Positions 20,313 to 27,144 of a stretch of 64,000 nucleotides of DNA are shown in pieces. Origin of the DNA: Collinsella sp. (GTDB lineage: Bacteria > Actinomycetota > Coriobacteriia > Coriobacteriales > Coriobacteriaceae); contig DXMY01000045.1 in assembly GCA_019413925.1 (NCBI GenBank), forward strand, positions 62,001 to 126,000, written 5' to 3'. Made by a program: the position numbers and the translations under genes. Positions within the stretch are counted from its first letter, which is position 1; every line of letters starts with the position of its first letter. Under the pieces are notes generated by a model. The model searched no databases and was not told where the DNA came from. It was given only the letters and a program-made list of their open reading frames with translations.

Positions 20313-21365
20313 GTGAAAACGGGTATTTCGATTTATCTTTCCAGCCCTCTGCAGGATATTGAGCGGACGATTGAGCATGGTGCCGCGGCGGGTGCGCGCT
20401 ATGCGTTCACCTCGCTGCATATTCCCGAGGATGGGGGGGCGGCGTATGCCGATAAGGTCCGTCATGTGCTGTCGCTGCTTTCCGCCCGCGGCATTGCGCT
20501 CATCGCCGATGTGGGGCCGCGCACGTGCGATTTGCTCGGGCTTGAGCGCATCGAGGACCTGCGCGATCTGGGGTTGGAATACCTTCGTTTGGACTATGGC
20601 TTTAGCGCCCAGCGGGTCGCGGAGCTGTCCGGTGTATTTCGCATTGTGGTCAATGCATCGACGGTGAGTTCTGATGAAATCGCATCGTGGTGTGAGGCCG
20701 GTGCCGATGTGACTCGTTTTGCCGCCTGTCACAATTTTTACCCCAAGCCTTATACCGGTTTAGCTCTGGAGGACATTGCTCGGGTGAATCTTCGTCTTGC
20801 GGCGCTTGGATTCGAAATCATGGCTTTTGTGCCGGGTGATGCCAACGTTCGCGGGCCGGTATTCGAGGGACTGCCGACGGTCGAGGCACAGCGCGGTCGC
20901 GCGTCAAAGGTTGCTCTCAATATGCTTGAGCTTGCACATGGCGCCGATTGCGACATTGTGTTGGCCGGCGACCCCGATCTTTCCGATGCGGGCTGGACGC
21001 AGTTTGCTCATGTTTCCGCCGGATACGTGGACCTGCAATGCGAGCTTGAGCCCGGTTATGCCTATGTACGTGGGCAGATTCATCACGACCGACCCGATTC
21101 GAGCACCCTCATCTTTAGGTCTCAGGAGTCGCGTACGACGCTTAAGCCGGATTCCGTGCCGATGGATGCCGGTGCCGGCCTGTCACGAAAGACGGGGTCG
21201 ATCGCTGTGAGCAATAGCGGCTATGGGCGCTACGAAGGCGAGCTTGAGATTGCGCGGGTCGATCTTCCCGGTGACGAGCGCATGAACGTTGCGGGCCATA
21301 TCACGCCCGAGGCAATGGAGCTGCTGCCGTTCATCAAACGCGGATTCGGGGTACGGTTCGTTTAG
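20313..21365 (+). CDS. mupG: MupG family TIM-barrel protein (6-phospho-N-acetylmuramidase)
   Basis: A 350-residue DUF871/MupG protein: N-terminal TIM barrel (about 1-235; SIYLSS, SLHIPED, RLDYGF, NASTV, HNFYPKPYTGL) and a C-terminal cyclophilin-like domain (240-350). In Staphylococcus MupG hydrolyses MurNAc6P-GlcNAc taken up by MurP, which feeds MurQ. Start is GTG at 20313, after AAAGGAG. It follows a strong terminator, so its expression may be reduced relative to murP. With murR, murQ and murP this gives the Gram-positive recycling set, in a different order from Staphylococcus. Confidence 0.9.
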   Translation: MKTGISIYLSSPLQDIERTIEHGAAAGARYAFTSLHIPEDGGAAYADKVRHVLSLLSARGIALIADVGPRTCDLLGLERIEDLRDLGLEYLRLDYGFSAQRVAELSGVFRIVVNASTVSSDEIASWCEAGADVTRFAACHNFYPKPYTGLALEDIARVNLRLAALGFEIMAFVPGDANVRGPVFEGLPTVEAQRGRASKVALNMLELAHGADCDIVLAGDPDLSDAGWTQFAHVSAGYVDLQCELEPGYAYVRGQIHHDRPDSSTLIFRSQESRTTLKPDSVPMDAGAGLSRKTGSIAVSNSGYGRYEGELEIARVDLPGDERMNVAGHITPEAMELLPFIKRGFGVRFV

Positions 21366-21457
21366 CGTGTGACCCGTGGGCTACAATTGGCCCATCATGC
21401 GAAGGCGCCTCGTGTGGCGTGTGCCTGCGTTGGCCGATCTATATTCGGAGGATTCCC

Positions 21458-21817
21458 ATGACCGTACTGTTTGTTGAATATCCCAAGTGCTCGACCTGTA
21501 AGAAGGCCAAGGCATGGCTGGACGAACACGGGGTAGAGTATATCGACCGCGATATCGTTTTGGACAATCCCACGGCTGATGAGCTTGCGACCTGGATTGC
21601 TCGTTCGGGACTGCCGGTGCGGCGCTTCTTTAATTCGTCGGGCATGAAATATCGAGAGCTGGGCCTGAAGGCGCGTCTAGATGCGGGCATGACGGATCGG
21701 GAGTGCTACGAGCTGTTGGCGACCGACGGCATGCTGGTTAAGCGTCCGCTGTTGGTGGGCGACGACTTTGCGATTCCCGGCTTTAGGGAATCGGCTTGGG
21801 TCGAGGCGTTGCTGTAG
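21458..21817 (+). CDS. ArsC/Spx family thioredoxin-like protein
   Basis: A 119-residue ArsC-family protein with CSTC at Cys11-Cys14, the ArsC-type RFFNSSG segment and the KRPLLV region with the conserved Arg-Pro. The CxxC form resembles Spx/MgsR-type or YffB-type members rather than classical arsenate reductases with a single Cys. No arsenic genes are nearby. ATG follows CGGAGGATTCCC. Precise role (redox regulator or reductase) cannot be decided here. Confidence 0.85.
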   Translation: MTVLFVEYPKCSTCKKAKAWLDEHGVEYIDRDIVLDNPTADELATWIARSGLPVRRFFNSSGMKYRELGLKARLDAGMTDRECYELLATDGMLVKRPLLVGDDFAIPGFRESAWVEALL

Positions 21818-21822
21818 CGGCT

Positions 21823-21934
21823 GCGGAAAGTGTGACCCGTTTTGAGCTTCGATTACGGGATACGGTTTCCGGTTGAGGGCTCGATGGGAAAGTGGGGACC
21901 GGTTTGAGCTTGAAATCTGGGACGTACTTTCCGC
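21823..21934. repeat. Tandem degenerate repeat with inverted ends
   Basis: Two copies of a GGAAAGTG..GACC..GTTTGAGCTT motif start at 21825 and 21887 (62-bp period). The whole is bounded by GCGGAAAGT (21823-21831) and ACTTTCCGC (21926-21934). It lies between convergent genes and may serve as a terminator region. Confidence 0.5.
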
Positions 21935-21951
21935 CGGCAGGCTTGCCCCAG

Positions 21952-22362
21952 TCAGTCCTCCAACTGCGCCCATTCGTGTGGATTGTAGACCTTTACGTGC
22001 TTGTTGGGCTTGCCGCTCCAGTACTCCTCGTCCATAAAGGGCAGATATGCCTGAACACCGGGGCAGATAAAGGGAATCCGCTGCTGTTGCAGTCGCTCGC
22101 GCTGTCGCTGCTCCAGGTGCGCCTCGGATATGACAGTCGGCATACCGGACAGCTCGACGAGGCTTGCCTGGATTCGCTTAAGGTCGGGGAGTCCCGCGTG
22201 CCATGACATCCGCATGATCAAAAAGGATGCACGGCGGTATTTTGCCTGCATCACCGTGATGGCGGGGCGCAGAGTGGGATGGATTTTGTCTCGTTCGGGC
22301 CAAAGGTCAGCAGTGATCTCGAGGCCCAGGGTCTCCCATAGGTAATCAAGCTCTTCGTCCAT
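21952..22362 (-). CDS. Hypothetical protein, 136 residues
   Basis: Unrecognised soluble protein, with no signal peptide or membrane segment. Features visible: N-terminal acidic helix, a central LIMRMSWHAGLPDLKRIQASL helix broken by proline, then RQRERLQQQRIPFICPGVQAYLPFM. The IPFICPG..YLPF pattern may be part of a small winged-helix-like fold, but I cannot name it. The start ATG is preceded by GAGGCGCC on the minus strand. Convergent with the ArsC gene, divergent from the tRNA pair. Confidence 0.6.
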   Translation of the reverse strand: MDEELDYLWETLGLEITADLWPERDKIHPTLRPAITVMQAKYRRASFLIMRMSWHAGLPDLKRIQASLVELSGMPTVISEAHLEQRQRERLQQQRIPFICPGVQAYLPFMDEEYWSGKPNKHVKVYNPHEWAQLED

Positions 22363-22555
22363 GGCGCCTCGATATCTACGTGATCATTGATACTTCGATT
22401 GTGTTGCCTGGTGCTATCGTTTTCGCGGTAGAATCTGCCAACGGTTGACGGCTACCGCTCGCGGCGTTTTGCCCTTCGTGTGCAGCGGTCGACTTCACAG
22501 GTCCTTCACGTGTTGGCCGTATTTGACTGAATTTCAAAAAAGTCAAAATTGGGGC

Positions 22556-22584
22556 TTGCGTCACGGCCGGACTTCCCGTATATT
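22556..22584 (+). promoter_or_regulatory. Promoter of the tRNA pair
   Basis: -35 TTGCGT (22556-22561), 17-bp spacer, -10 TATATT (22579-22584), 45 bp before tRNA-Gln. A TTTGACT/AGTCAAA hairpin lies upstream at about 22522-22547. Confidence 0.65.
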
Positions 22585-22628
22585 TCTTTCTTGCGCAAAG
22601 GCACAGCCGAGCGCAGCGATGCAGTCAT

Positions 22629-22702
22629 TGGGATGTCGTCTAATGGCAGGACAGCGGATTCTGGTTCCGTCAATGGGGGTTCGACTCCCTCCATCCCAGC
22701 CA
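22629..22702 (+). tRNA. tRNA-Gln (CUG)
   Basis: Acceptor TGGGATG pairs with CATCCCA. The anticodon loop TTCTGGT reads CUG. The T-loop TTCGACT is present, and the 3' discriminator G with CCA is encoded. Confidence 0.95.
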
Positions 22703-22719
22703 TTGCATTTGCTACATAT

Positions 22720-22796
22720 GGCCCGTTCGTCTAGCGGTTTAGGACGCCGCCCTCTCAAGGCGGAGATCACCAGTTCGAATCTGGTACGGGCTACCA
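22720..22796 (+). tRNA. tRNA-Glu (CUC)
   Basis: Acceptor GGCCCGT pairs with ACGGGCT (G1-U72). Anticodon stem CCGCC/GGCGG closes loop CTCTCAA, anticodon CUC. T-stem ACCAG/CTGGT. 3' ACCA is encoded. It is 17 nt after tRNA-Gln and probably co-transcribed. Confidence 0.95.
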
Positions 22797-22806
22797 AAAT
22801 TGAACG

Positions 22807-22834
22807 CCCGGGCCTCGTAAGAGACCCGGGTTTT
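22807..22834 (+). terminator. tRNA operon terminator
   Basis: CCCGGGCCTC, loop, GAGACCCGGG, then TTTT, 10 nt after tRNA-Glu. Confidence 0.85.
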
Positions 22835-22890
22835 GTGTATTGACCGTATATACGGCGCCTGCCGTGTTTCGCTCAGATCGAGGAGTAGCC

Positions 22891-23808
22891 ATGGATCTGC
22901 CCATCAGCTTGCAAGACATCACGTATGCCGAGAACTATCTGGCGCAGGGCGACCTGGCTACGGCGACGCCGCTGCTTGAGCGTCTGGTGGAGCTCGCCGA
23001 GGAGTATATCGACGCTGAGTGCAAGACGGAGGAGAAGCGCCAGTACTTTAGCTTCGACAGCAAGTTTGAGCGCCTGGCCTATCGCCGCGTGGAGAAGGAT
23101 CCGCGCGAGCTCGTGCAGGTCGAGGTGCCGTTTGACCGCCTGTACTCTGACATGGCGTTTGCCTATATTCGCCTGCAGGATTATGTGAGCGCTCGTAATG
23201 CCCTGATGCAGGCTGTGCGTTGGGACCCCATGAACTGCAACTATCGCTTGGACCTGGCCGAGCTGTTCCGCGCACTCGATGACAAGCAGGAATGGGCATC
23301 GCTCTCGTTTTCGGTGCTGGAGCGTGCGAGCGACGGCAAGTGCGCCGCCCGCGCCTATTCCAACCTGGGCCAGTACTTCTTGGAGCCCGAGACCGAGAAT
23401 GTCTCGGCCGCCGTGGGTTGCGCGCGTCTAGCACTGCGCTTAGCGCCCAACGATGCACACACGACGCGCCTGCTCAACAAGATTCATACCACCTATCCGG
23501 ATGCCGCCGAGGAGAGCGACGAGCACGTGATGGGTGAACTGGCCCTGCAAGGCGTGCCGACCTCGCCTTCGGCCGAGATTGCCATCTGCCTGATTATGTG
23601 CGCGACCGATGCTGCAAGCGACGGCGACAAGCAGGAGGCGACGCGCCTGACAGTGCGTGCTCGCGACCTTGTGGGCGAGGAGGCCTGCGCGGCGATTATC
23701 AAACTGGTGCGCGAGAGCGACGCCGAGCTCAATGCTGAGCGCAAGGCAAAGCGCGACGCCGCGGGCTCAAACGTCGATGGGACCGAGGAGGCCAGCGATG
23801 CCCAGTAA
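22891..23808 (+). CDS. Tetratricopeptide-like protein upstream of smpB
   Basis: A 305-residue soluble, helical protein. Residues 10-40 (AENYLAQGDLATATPLLERLVELA), 88-125 (YSDMAFAYIRLQDYVSARNALMQAVRWDP) and 150-215 look like TPR pairs with the usual A/G-Y-A pattern. The C-terminus is charged. ATG at 22891 follows GAGGAGTAGCC; an earlier in-frame start at 22840 has no ribosome site. It overlaps smpB by 11 bp, so they are coupled. Function unknown; a link with tmRNA quality control is suggested only by the overlap. Confidence 0.8.
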   Translation: MDLPISLQDITYAENYLAQGDLATATPLLERLVELAEEYIDAECKTEEKRQYFSFDSKFERLAYRRVEKDPRELVQVEVPFDRLYSDMAFAYIRLQDYVSARNALMQAVRWDPMNCNYRLDLAELFRALDDKQEWASLSFSVLERASDGKCAARAYSNLGQYFLEPETENVSAAVGCARLALRLAPNDAHTTRLLNKIHTTYPDAAEESDEHVMGELALQGVPTSPSAEIAICLIMCATDAASDGDKQEATRLTVRARDLVGEEACAAIIKLVRESDAELNAERKAKRDAAGSNVDGTEEASDAQ

Positions 23809-24268
23809 GCGCGAGCGCAAGCTCATCTCCAAGAATCGCTCGGCACACCACGAGTACTTTATCGATGAGACCTTTGAGTGCGGCATTGAGCTGAGTGGCA
23901 CCGAGGTCAAGTCGATTCGCGAGCGCGCGTGCCAGATCACCGACACCTTTGCACTGATTCGTGGCGGCGAGTGCTGGCTCGTGGGCCTGCATATTCACCC
24001 TTATAGCCATGGTGGCGTGTGGAACCGCGACCCTGATCGCCGTCGTCGTCTGCTGCTGCACCGCAAGGAGATTGACTTTCTCGACGGTAAGCTACGTAAT
24101 CGCGGCTATGCCCTGGTGCCGCTGGAGCTCTACTTTAATACCGACGGCCGCGTAAAGCTGCTGCTGGGCCTAGGCCGCGGCAAGAAGCTTTACGACAAGC
24201 GCGAGGATATGGCCAAGCGTGATGTCCAACGCGAGATCGACCGCGCCCTCAAGGAACGCAACCGCTAG
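23798..24268 (+). CDS. smpB: SsrA-binding protein SmpB
   Basis: tmRNA-binding protein for ribosome rescue, 156 residues. It has the OB-barrel core with NRSAHHEYFIDETFECGIELSGTEVKSIR, the HIHPYSHG segment and LGLGRGKKLYDKRE, and the basic C-terminal tail (MAKRDVQREIDRALKERNR). ATG lies 7 nt after GAGGAGG inside the upstream TPR gene. Length and motifs are normal. The ssrA gene is not in the window. Confidence 0.96.
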   Translation: MPSKRERKLISKNRSAHHEYFIDETFECGIELSGTEVKSIRERACQITDTFALIRGGECWLVGLHIHPYSHGGVWNRDPDRRRRLLLHRKEIDFLDGKLRNRGYALVPLELYFNTDGRVKLLLGLGRGKKLYDKREDMAKRDVQREIDRALKERNR

Positions 24269-24280
24269 GCACTCTGTATA

Positions 24281-24347
24281 AGTTGCGGTGAAATACGGAC
24301 TGTTTTGCCTGTTTGAGGGGCTATTCAGTCCCTATTTCACCGCAACT
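24281..24347. repeat. 22-bp inverted repeat with 23-nt loop
   Basis: Arms 24281-24302 and 24326-24347 match at 21 of 22 positions (core AGTTGCGGTGAAATA). It starts 13 bp after the smpB stop. No T-run follows, so it looks more like an extragenic palindromic element than a terminator. Confidence 0.65.
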
Positions 24348-24474
24348 GCGGGCGTCTCATCTTGCTTACTGTTCTGACACATATGTCTCAAAGGCGGCGT
24401 CCGGTATGGGCGTCGCCTTTTTTGTGGGTACATACATCCATGAGGTTCCAACCCGGGTTAGGGGAGTGATCGTT

Positions 24475-24978
24475 ATGGACAAAACTGCGTTCTTTACGAT
24501 GCCGAGCGGCCTGTATGTGGTGAGTGCCGCGGCCGACGGGCTGCGTGCCGGCTGCGTTATCAACACGGCGGTGCAGGTGACGTCCGCGCCGCCGCGCATC
24601 TCGGTTGCCGTGAACAAGGAAAACGTCACGTCTGGCGTAATCGCATCGGCTAAGGCCTTTGCGTTGACCGTGATTGACCAGACCGCCGACATGCTCTATA
24701 TCGGCAATTTTGGCTTCCGCACCAGCAGCGATTACGACAAGTTTGCCAAGTACGAGACCCACGAGACCGCGCTGGGCATGCCCTATGTGCCCGAGCACGC
24801 GGCGGCGCTGTTTAGCTGCCGTTTGATCGACACTGTGGATGTGGGCACGCATCTACTGTTTATCGGCGAGGTCGAGGATGCCGAGCGCTTGAGTGACGAG
24901 ACGCCGCTCACCTACGATTACTACCATAAGGTCCTGAAGGGCAAGACGCCGCCCAAAGCTTCGTCGTATCAAGGCTAG
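24475..24978 (+). CDS. Flavin reductase family protein
   Basis: A 167-residue FMN-binding split-barrel protein of the flavin reductase-like family, with the N-terminal FTMPSGLYVVSA, the conserved CVINTAVQVTSAPPRISVAVNKEN segment and ALTVIDQT. It lacks a rubredoxin domain, but a 47-residue rubredoxin is encoded 89 bp downstream on the same strand. This matches the two halves of high-molecular-weight rubredoxins (NAD(P)H:rubredoxin oxidoreductase) of anaerobes. ATG follows GGGGAGTGATCGTT. Possible role: electron supply to oxygen- or peroxide-reducing enzymes (inference). Confidence 0.85.
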   Translation: MDKTAFFTMPSGLYVVSAAADGLRAGCVINTAVQVTSAPPRISVAVNKENVTSGVIASAKAFALTVIDQTADMLYIGNFGFRTSSDYDKFAKYETHETALGMPYVPEHAAALFSCRLIDTVDVGTHLLFIGEVEDAERLSDETPLTYDYYHKVLKGKTPPKASSYQG

Positions 24979-24995
24979 AAATGTTCTGAAAATAC

Positions 24996-25023
24996 TTGCA
25001 TTATATTATTGAGAATCTATACT
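24996..25023 (+). promoter_or_regulatory. Predicted promoter of the rubredoxin gene
   Basis: -35 TTGCAT (24996-25001), 16-bp spacer, -10 TATACT (25018-25023), in an AT-rich stretch 45 bp before the ATG. It suggests the rubredoxin can be made independently of the flavin reductase. Confidence 0.6.
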
Positions 25024-25067
25024 AATAAACGAAGTACATCACCAGTCGCGTTCGAGAGGAGAACATC

Positions 25068-25211
25068 ATGGCTGAGGAGAAGAAGACGTATAAGTTTGTG
25101 TGCATCGTTTGCGGTTACGAGGTTGAGGTCGACACGCCCGAGCTGCCCGAGGACTACGTGTGCCCGGTCTGCGGCGTCGGTCCCGATCAGTTTGAGCTCG
25201 TCGAGGAGTAG
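25068..25211 (+). CDS. Rubredoxin-like protein, 47 residues
   Basis: Short iron protein. Two Cys pairs, Cys12-Cys15 (CIVCGYE) and Cys32-Cys35 (CPVCGVG), with the PEDYVCPVCG block typical of rubredoxins and FELVEE at the end. The length (47) is at the lower edge of the usual 45-55. ATG follows GAGAGGAGAACATC. It has its own predicted promoter and a terminator. Probably accepts electrons from the flavin reductase upstream. Confidence 0.92.
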   Translation: MAEEKKTYKFVCIVCGYEVEVDTPELPEDYVCPVCGVGPDQFELVEE

Positions 25212-25250
25212 CTCGTAGACACACGACTTGCAGCAACACATAGCTCTGTC

Positions 25251-25292
25251 CAAGGGTCTCGGTCGGATATCCCGGCCGGGACCCTTTTGATT
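25251..25292 (+). terminator. Rubredoxin terminator
   Basis: AAGGGTCTCGG, loop, CCGGGACCCTT, then TTGATTT. Confidence 0.75.
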
Positions 25293-25319
25293 TATCTGAC
25301 GGTTTAAAACGACCTCACG

Positions 25320-25334
25320 TGTTACAGATTGAGA
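25320..25334. repeat. Solitary half-site of the 15-nt arm family
   Basis: TGTTACAGATTGAGA, the right arm of the inverted-pair family. The expected left arm 40 bp upstream is not recognisable. It lies between the rubredoxin terminator and the 3' end of mntH. Confidence 0.6.
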
Positions 25335-25364
25335 CGTTATATCTGGACAGTCACGCCATCCCAA

Positions 25365-26621
25365 TTACACCCCCGTTAGCAGCTCGATGTCGAGAATCGT
25401 CACGATGGCACCGATCCCTACGAGCAGTGCGTTGAGCGGGCGCGAGTTGGCGTATTTGCCCATGACGCGGCGTGAACTGGTGAGTCGTATGAGCACAAAG
25501 ACCGTAATCGGCAACTGAAGCGACAGCAGCGCCTGACTCCAGATGAGACCCTCAAAAGGATTCGGGACGATCAGGCACGCCGCCACTGCGCCGACGAAAC
25601 AGACCGCCACTCCAATCGATGAGTGCCGGTCGTGGATGTCGTATTCCTCGTCGAACATGCCCGCGGTGATGGTGCCCGCCGCCATGCCCGCCGTCACACT
25701 ACTCGATATGCCCGCAAACAGCAGTGCCACCGCAAAGATGGTCGAGCTCGCCGGGCCCAAGATGGGGGAGAGCGTGGCCGCTGCGACGGCGAGGTCGTCT
25801 ACGACAATGCCGTGCACAAAGAAGGTCGTTGCGGCCAGGATGACCATGGCCGAGTTGATTGCCCAGCCCACGCCCATCGAAAAGAGCGTGTCGAAGAGCT
25901 CGTAGCGCAGACGTTCTTCGATAACCTGCTCGCCTTGGCCTTCGAAGTGCATAGATTGGATGACCTCGGAGTGCAGGAAGAGATTGTGTGGCATAACGAC
26001 CGCGCCTAGGACACTTACGATAATCGCTGCCGAGCCAGTGGGCATACTGGGCGTGATCCAGCTTGCGGCGGCTTGCGGCAAGTCGACCTTGACCAGCGCA
26101 AGCTCGGCCAAAAACGAGAGTCCTACCACGCCGACGAAGGCGATGATCCAGCGTTCGGCACGCTTGTAGGAGTTCGTCATGAGCATCGCCATCGATACTG
26201 CCGCCACGATGACGTAGCCCGCACGCACGGGCAGCCCAAAGAGCATTTGAAGGGCGATCGCGCCGCCCAGGACCTCGGCCATGGCGGTGGCGATGGTCGC
26301 GAGATAGGCGCTGGCGAGTACCGTACGTCCCACGATGCGGGGGAGGTAACGTGTCGTGGCCTCGGCAAGACAGGCGCCCGTGGCGATACCCAGGTGCGCC
26401 GCGTTGTGCTGCAGCACAATGAGCATAATCGTGGACAGCGTGACGATCCACAGCAGCGCGTAGCCAAACTGCGAGCCCGCGGCCATATTGGAGGCCCAGT
26501 TGCCCGGGTCGATAAAGCCGACGGTCACGAGCAGCCCGGGGCCGATATGCCGCGCAATGTCTAGGCCTCCGTGACCGCCGGTGCGCCGGGAACCAAAGTG
26601 TTGTTTGAGATGGTTGAGCAT
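25365..26621 (-). CDS. mntH: Nramp-type divalent metal transporter
   Basis: Proton-coupled Mn2+/Fe2+ importer, 418 residues with about 11 helices. The metal-binding helix 1 motif DPGN is at 38-41, and the helix 6 motif MPHN is present (VVMPHNLFLHSE), the residues that bind the metal. The start is taken at 26621 because AGGAGCGCACC precedes it; an upstream in-frame Met at 26657 has no ribosome site. The promoter region holds a perfect palindrome TTTTAAGCTTAAAA (26668-26681) and GTTAACCAAGACTAAC beside it, either of which might be a metalloregulator site. Confidence 0.92.
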   Translation of the reverse strand: MLNHLKQHFGSRRTGGHGGLDIARHIGPGLLVTVGFIDPGNWASNMAAGSQFGYALLWIVTLSTIMLIVLQHNAAHLGIATGACLAEATTRYLPRIVGRTVLASAYLATIATAMAEVLGGAIALQMLFGLPVRAGYVIVAAVSMAMLMTNSYKRAERWIIAFVGVVGLSFLAELALVKVDLPQAAASWITPSMPTGSAAIIVSVLGAVVMPHNLFLHSEVIQSMHFEGQGEQVIEERLRYELFDTLFSMGVGWAINSAMVILAATTFFVHGIVVDDLAVAAATLSPILGPASSTIFAVALLFAGISSSVTAGMAAGTITAGMFDEEYDIHDRHSSIGVAVCFVGAVAACLIVPNPFEGLIWSQALLSLQLPITVFVLIRLTSSRRVMGKYANSRPLNALLVGIGAIVTILDIELLTGV

Positions 26622-26743
26622 GGTGCGCTCCTGTGTGCCGTTTGCTTGACGCCGCAAAGGATACCCGTTTTAAGCTTAAAAGTTAACCAAGACTAACAAA
26701 ATTGTTGTATTTGAATGGGATGGTGAAAGGGGGCTGCCGTAAT

Positions 26744-26963
26744 GTCTCGATCTGTAACAACTAGGGATGGAAATTGGGCCTAGGTGTTACAGATCGAGAC
26801 AGGAAGAAATGGTCCTATGTAATCTCTCGATCTGTAACAGTTTGCCGCCAAAACCGGCCCTTCGTGTTACAGATCGAGACATTCGGAACTGTCTCTCGAA
26901 AACATCTCAATCTGTAACAGTTAGTCGTCGTAATTGGGCCTTCCTGTTACAGATTGAGATGTT
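26744..26963. repeat. Array A: three inverted-pair units, 80-bp period
   Basis: Arms start at 26745, 26785, 26825, 26865, 26905 and 26945, exactly 40 bp apart with alternating orientation. Left arm TCTCRATCTGTAACA, right arm its reverse complement. Spacers are 25 nt (26760-26784, 26840-26864, 26920-26944). The third unit pairs over 20 bp (26901-26920 with 26944-26963). It fills most of the 524-bp gap between divergent mntH and gltB; the remaining 26964-27144 holds only the gltB leader. Confidence 0.85.
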
Positions 26964-27144
26964 TGAAGTGGTGAGCTAACAGGCCGAACTTGGGGCCTAT
27001 GTTGTCGCCCTTGAGGTCGGCGGTGTCCACTCGTAGGGCGTGCGTTACGCGATTGTTTCGAAACGGGTGGGAAACACAACGGGCCGGCGATGCTCCTACT
27101 ATGCCTATTCAACTGACTGTCTAAATATCTAGGGGAGGATCGCG

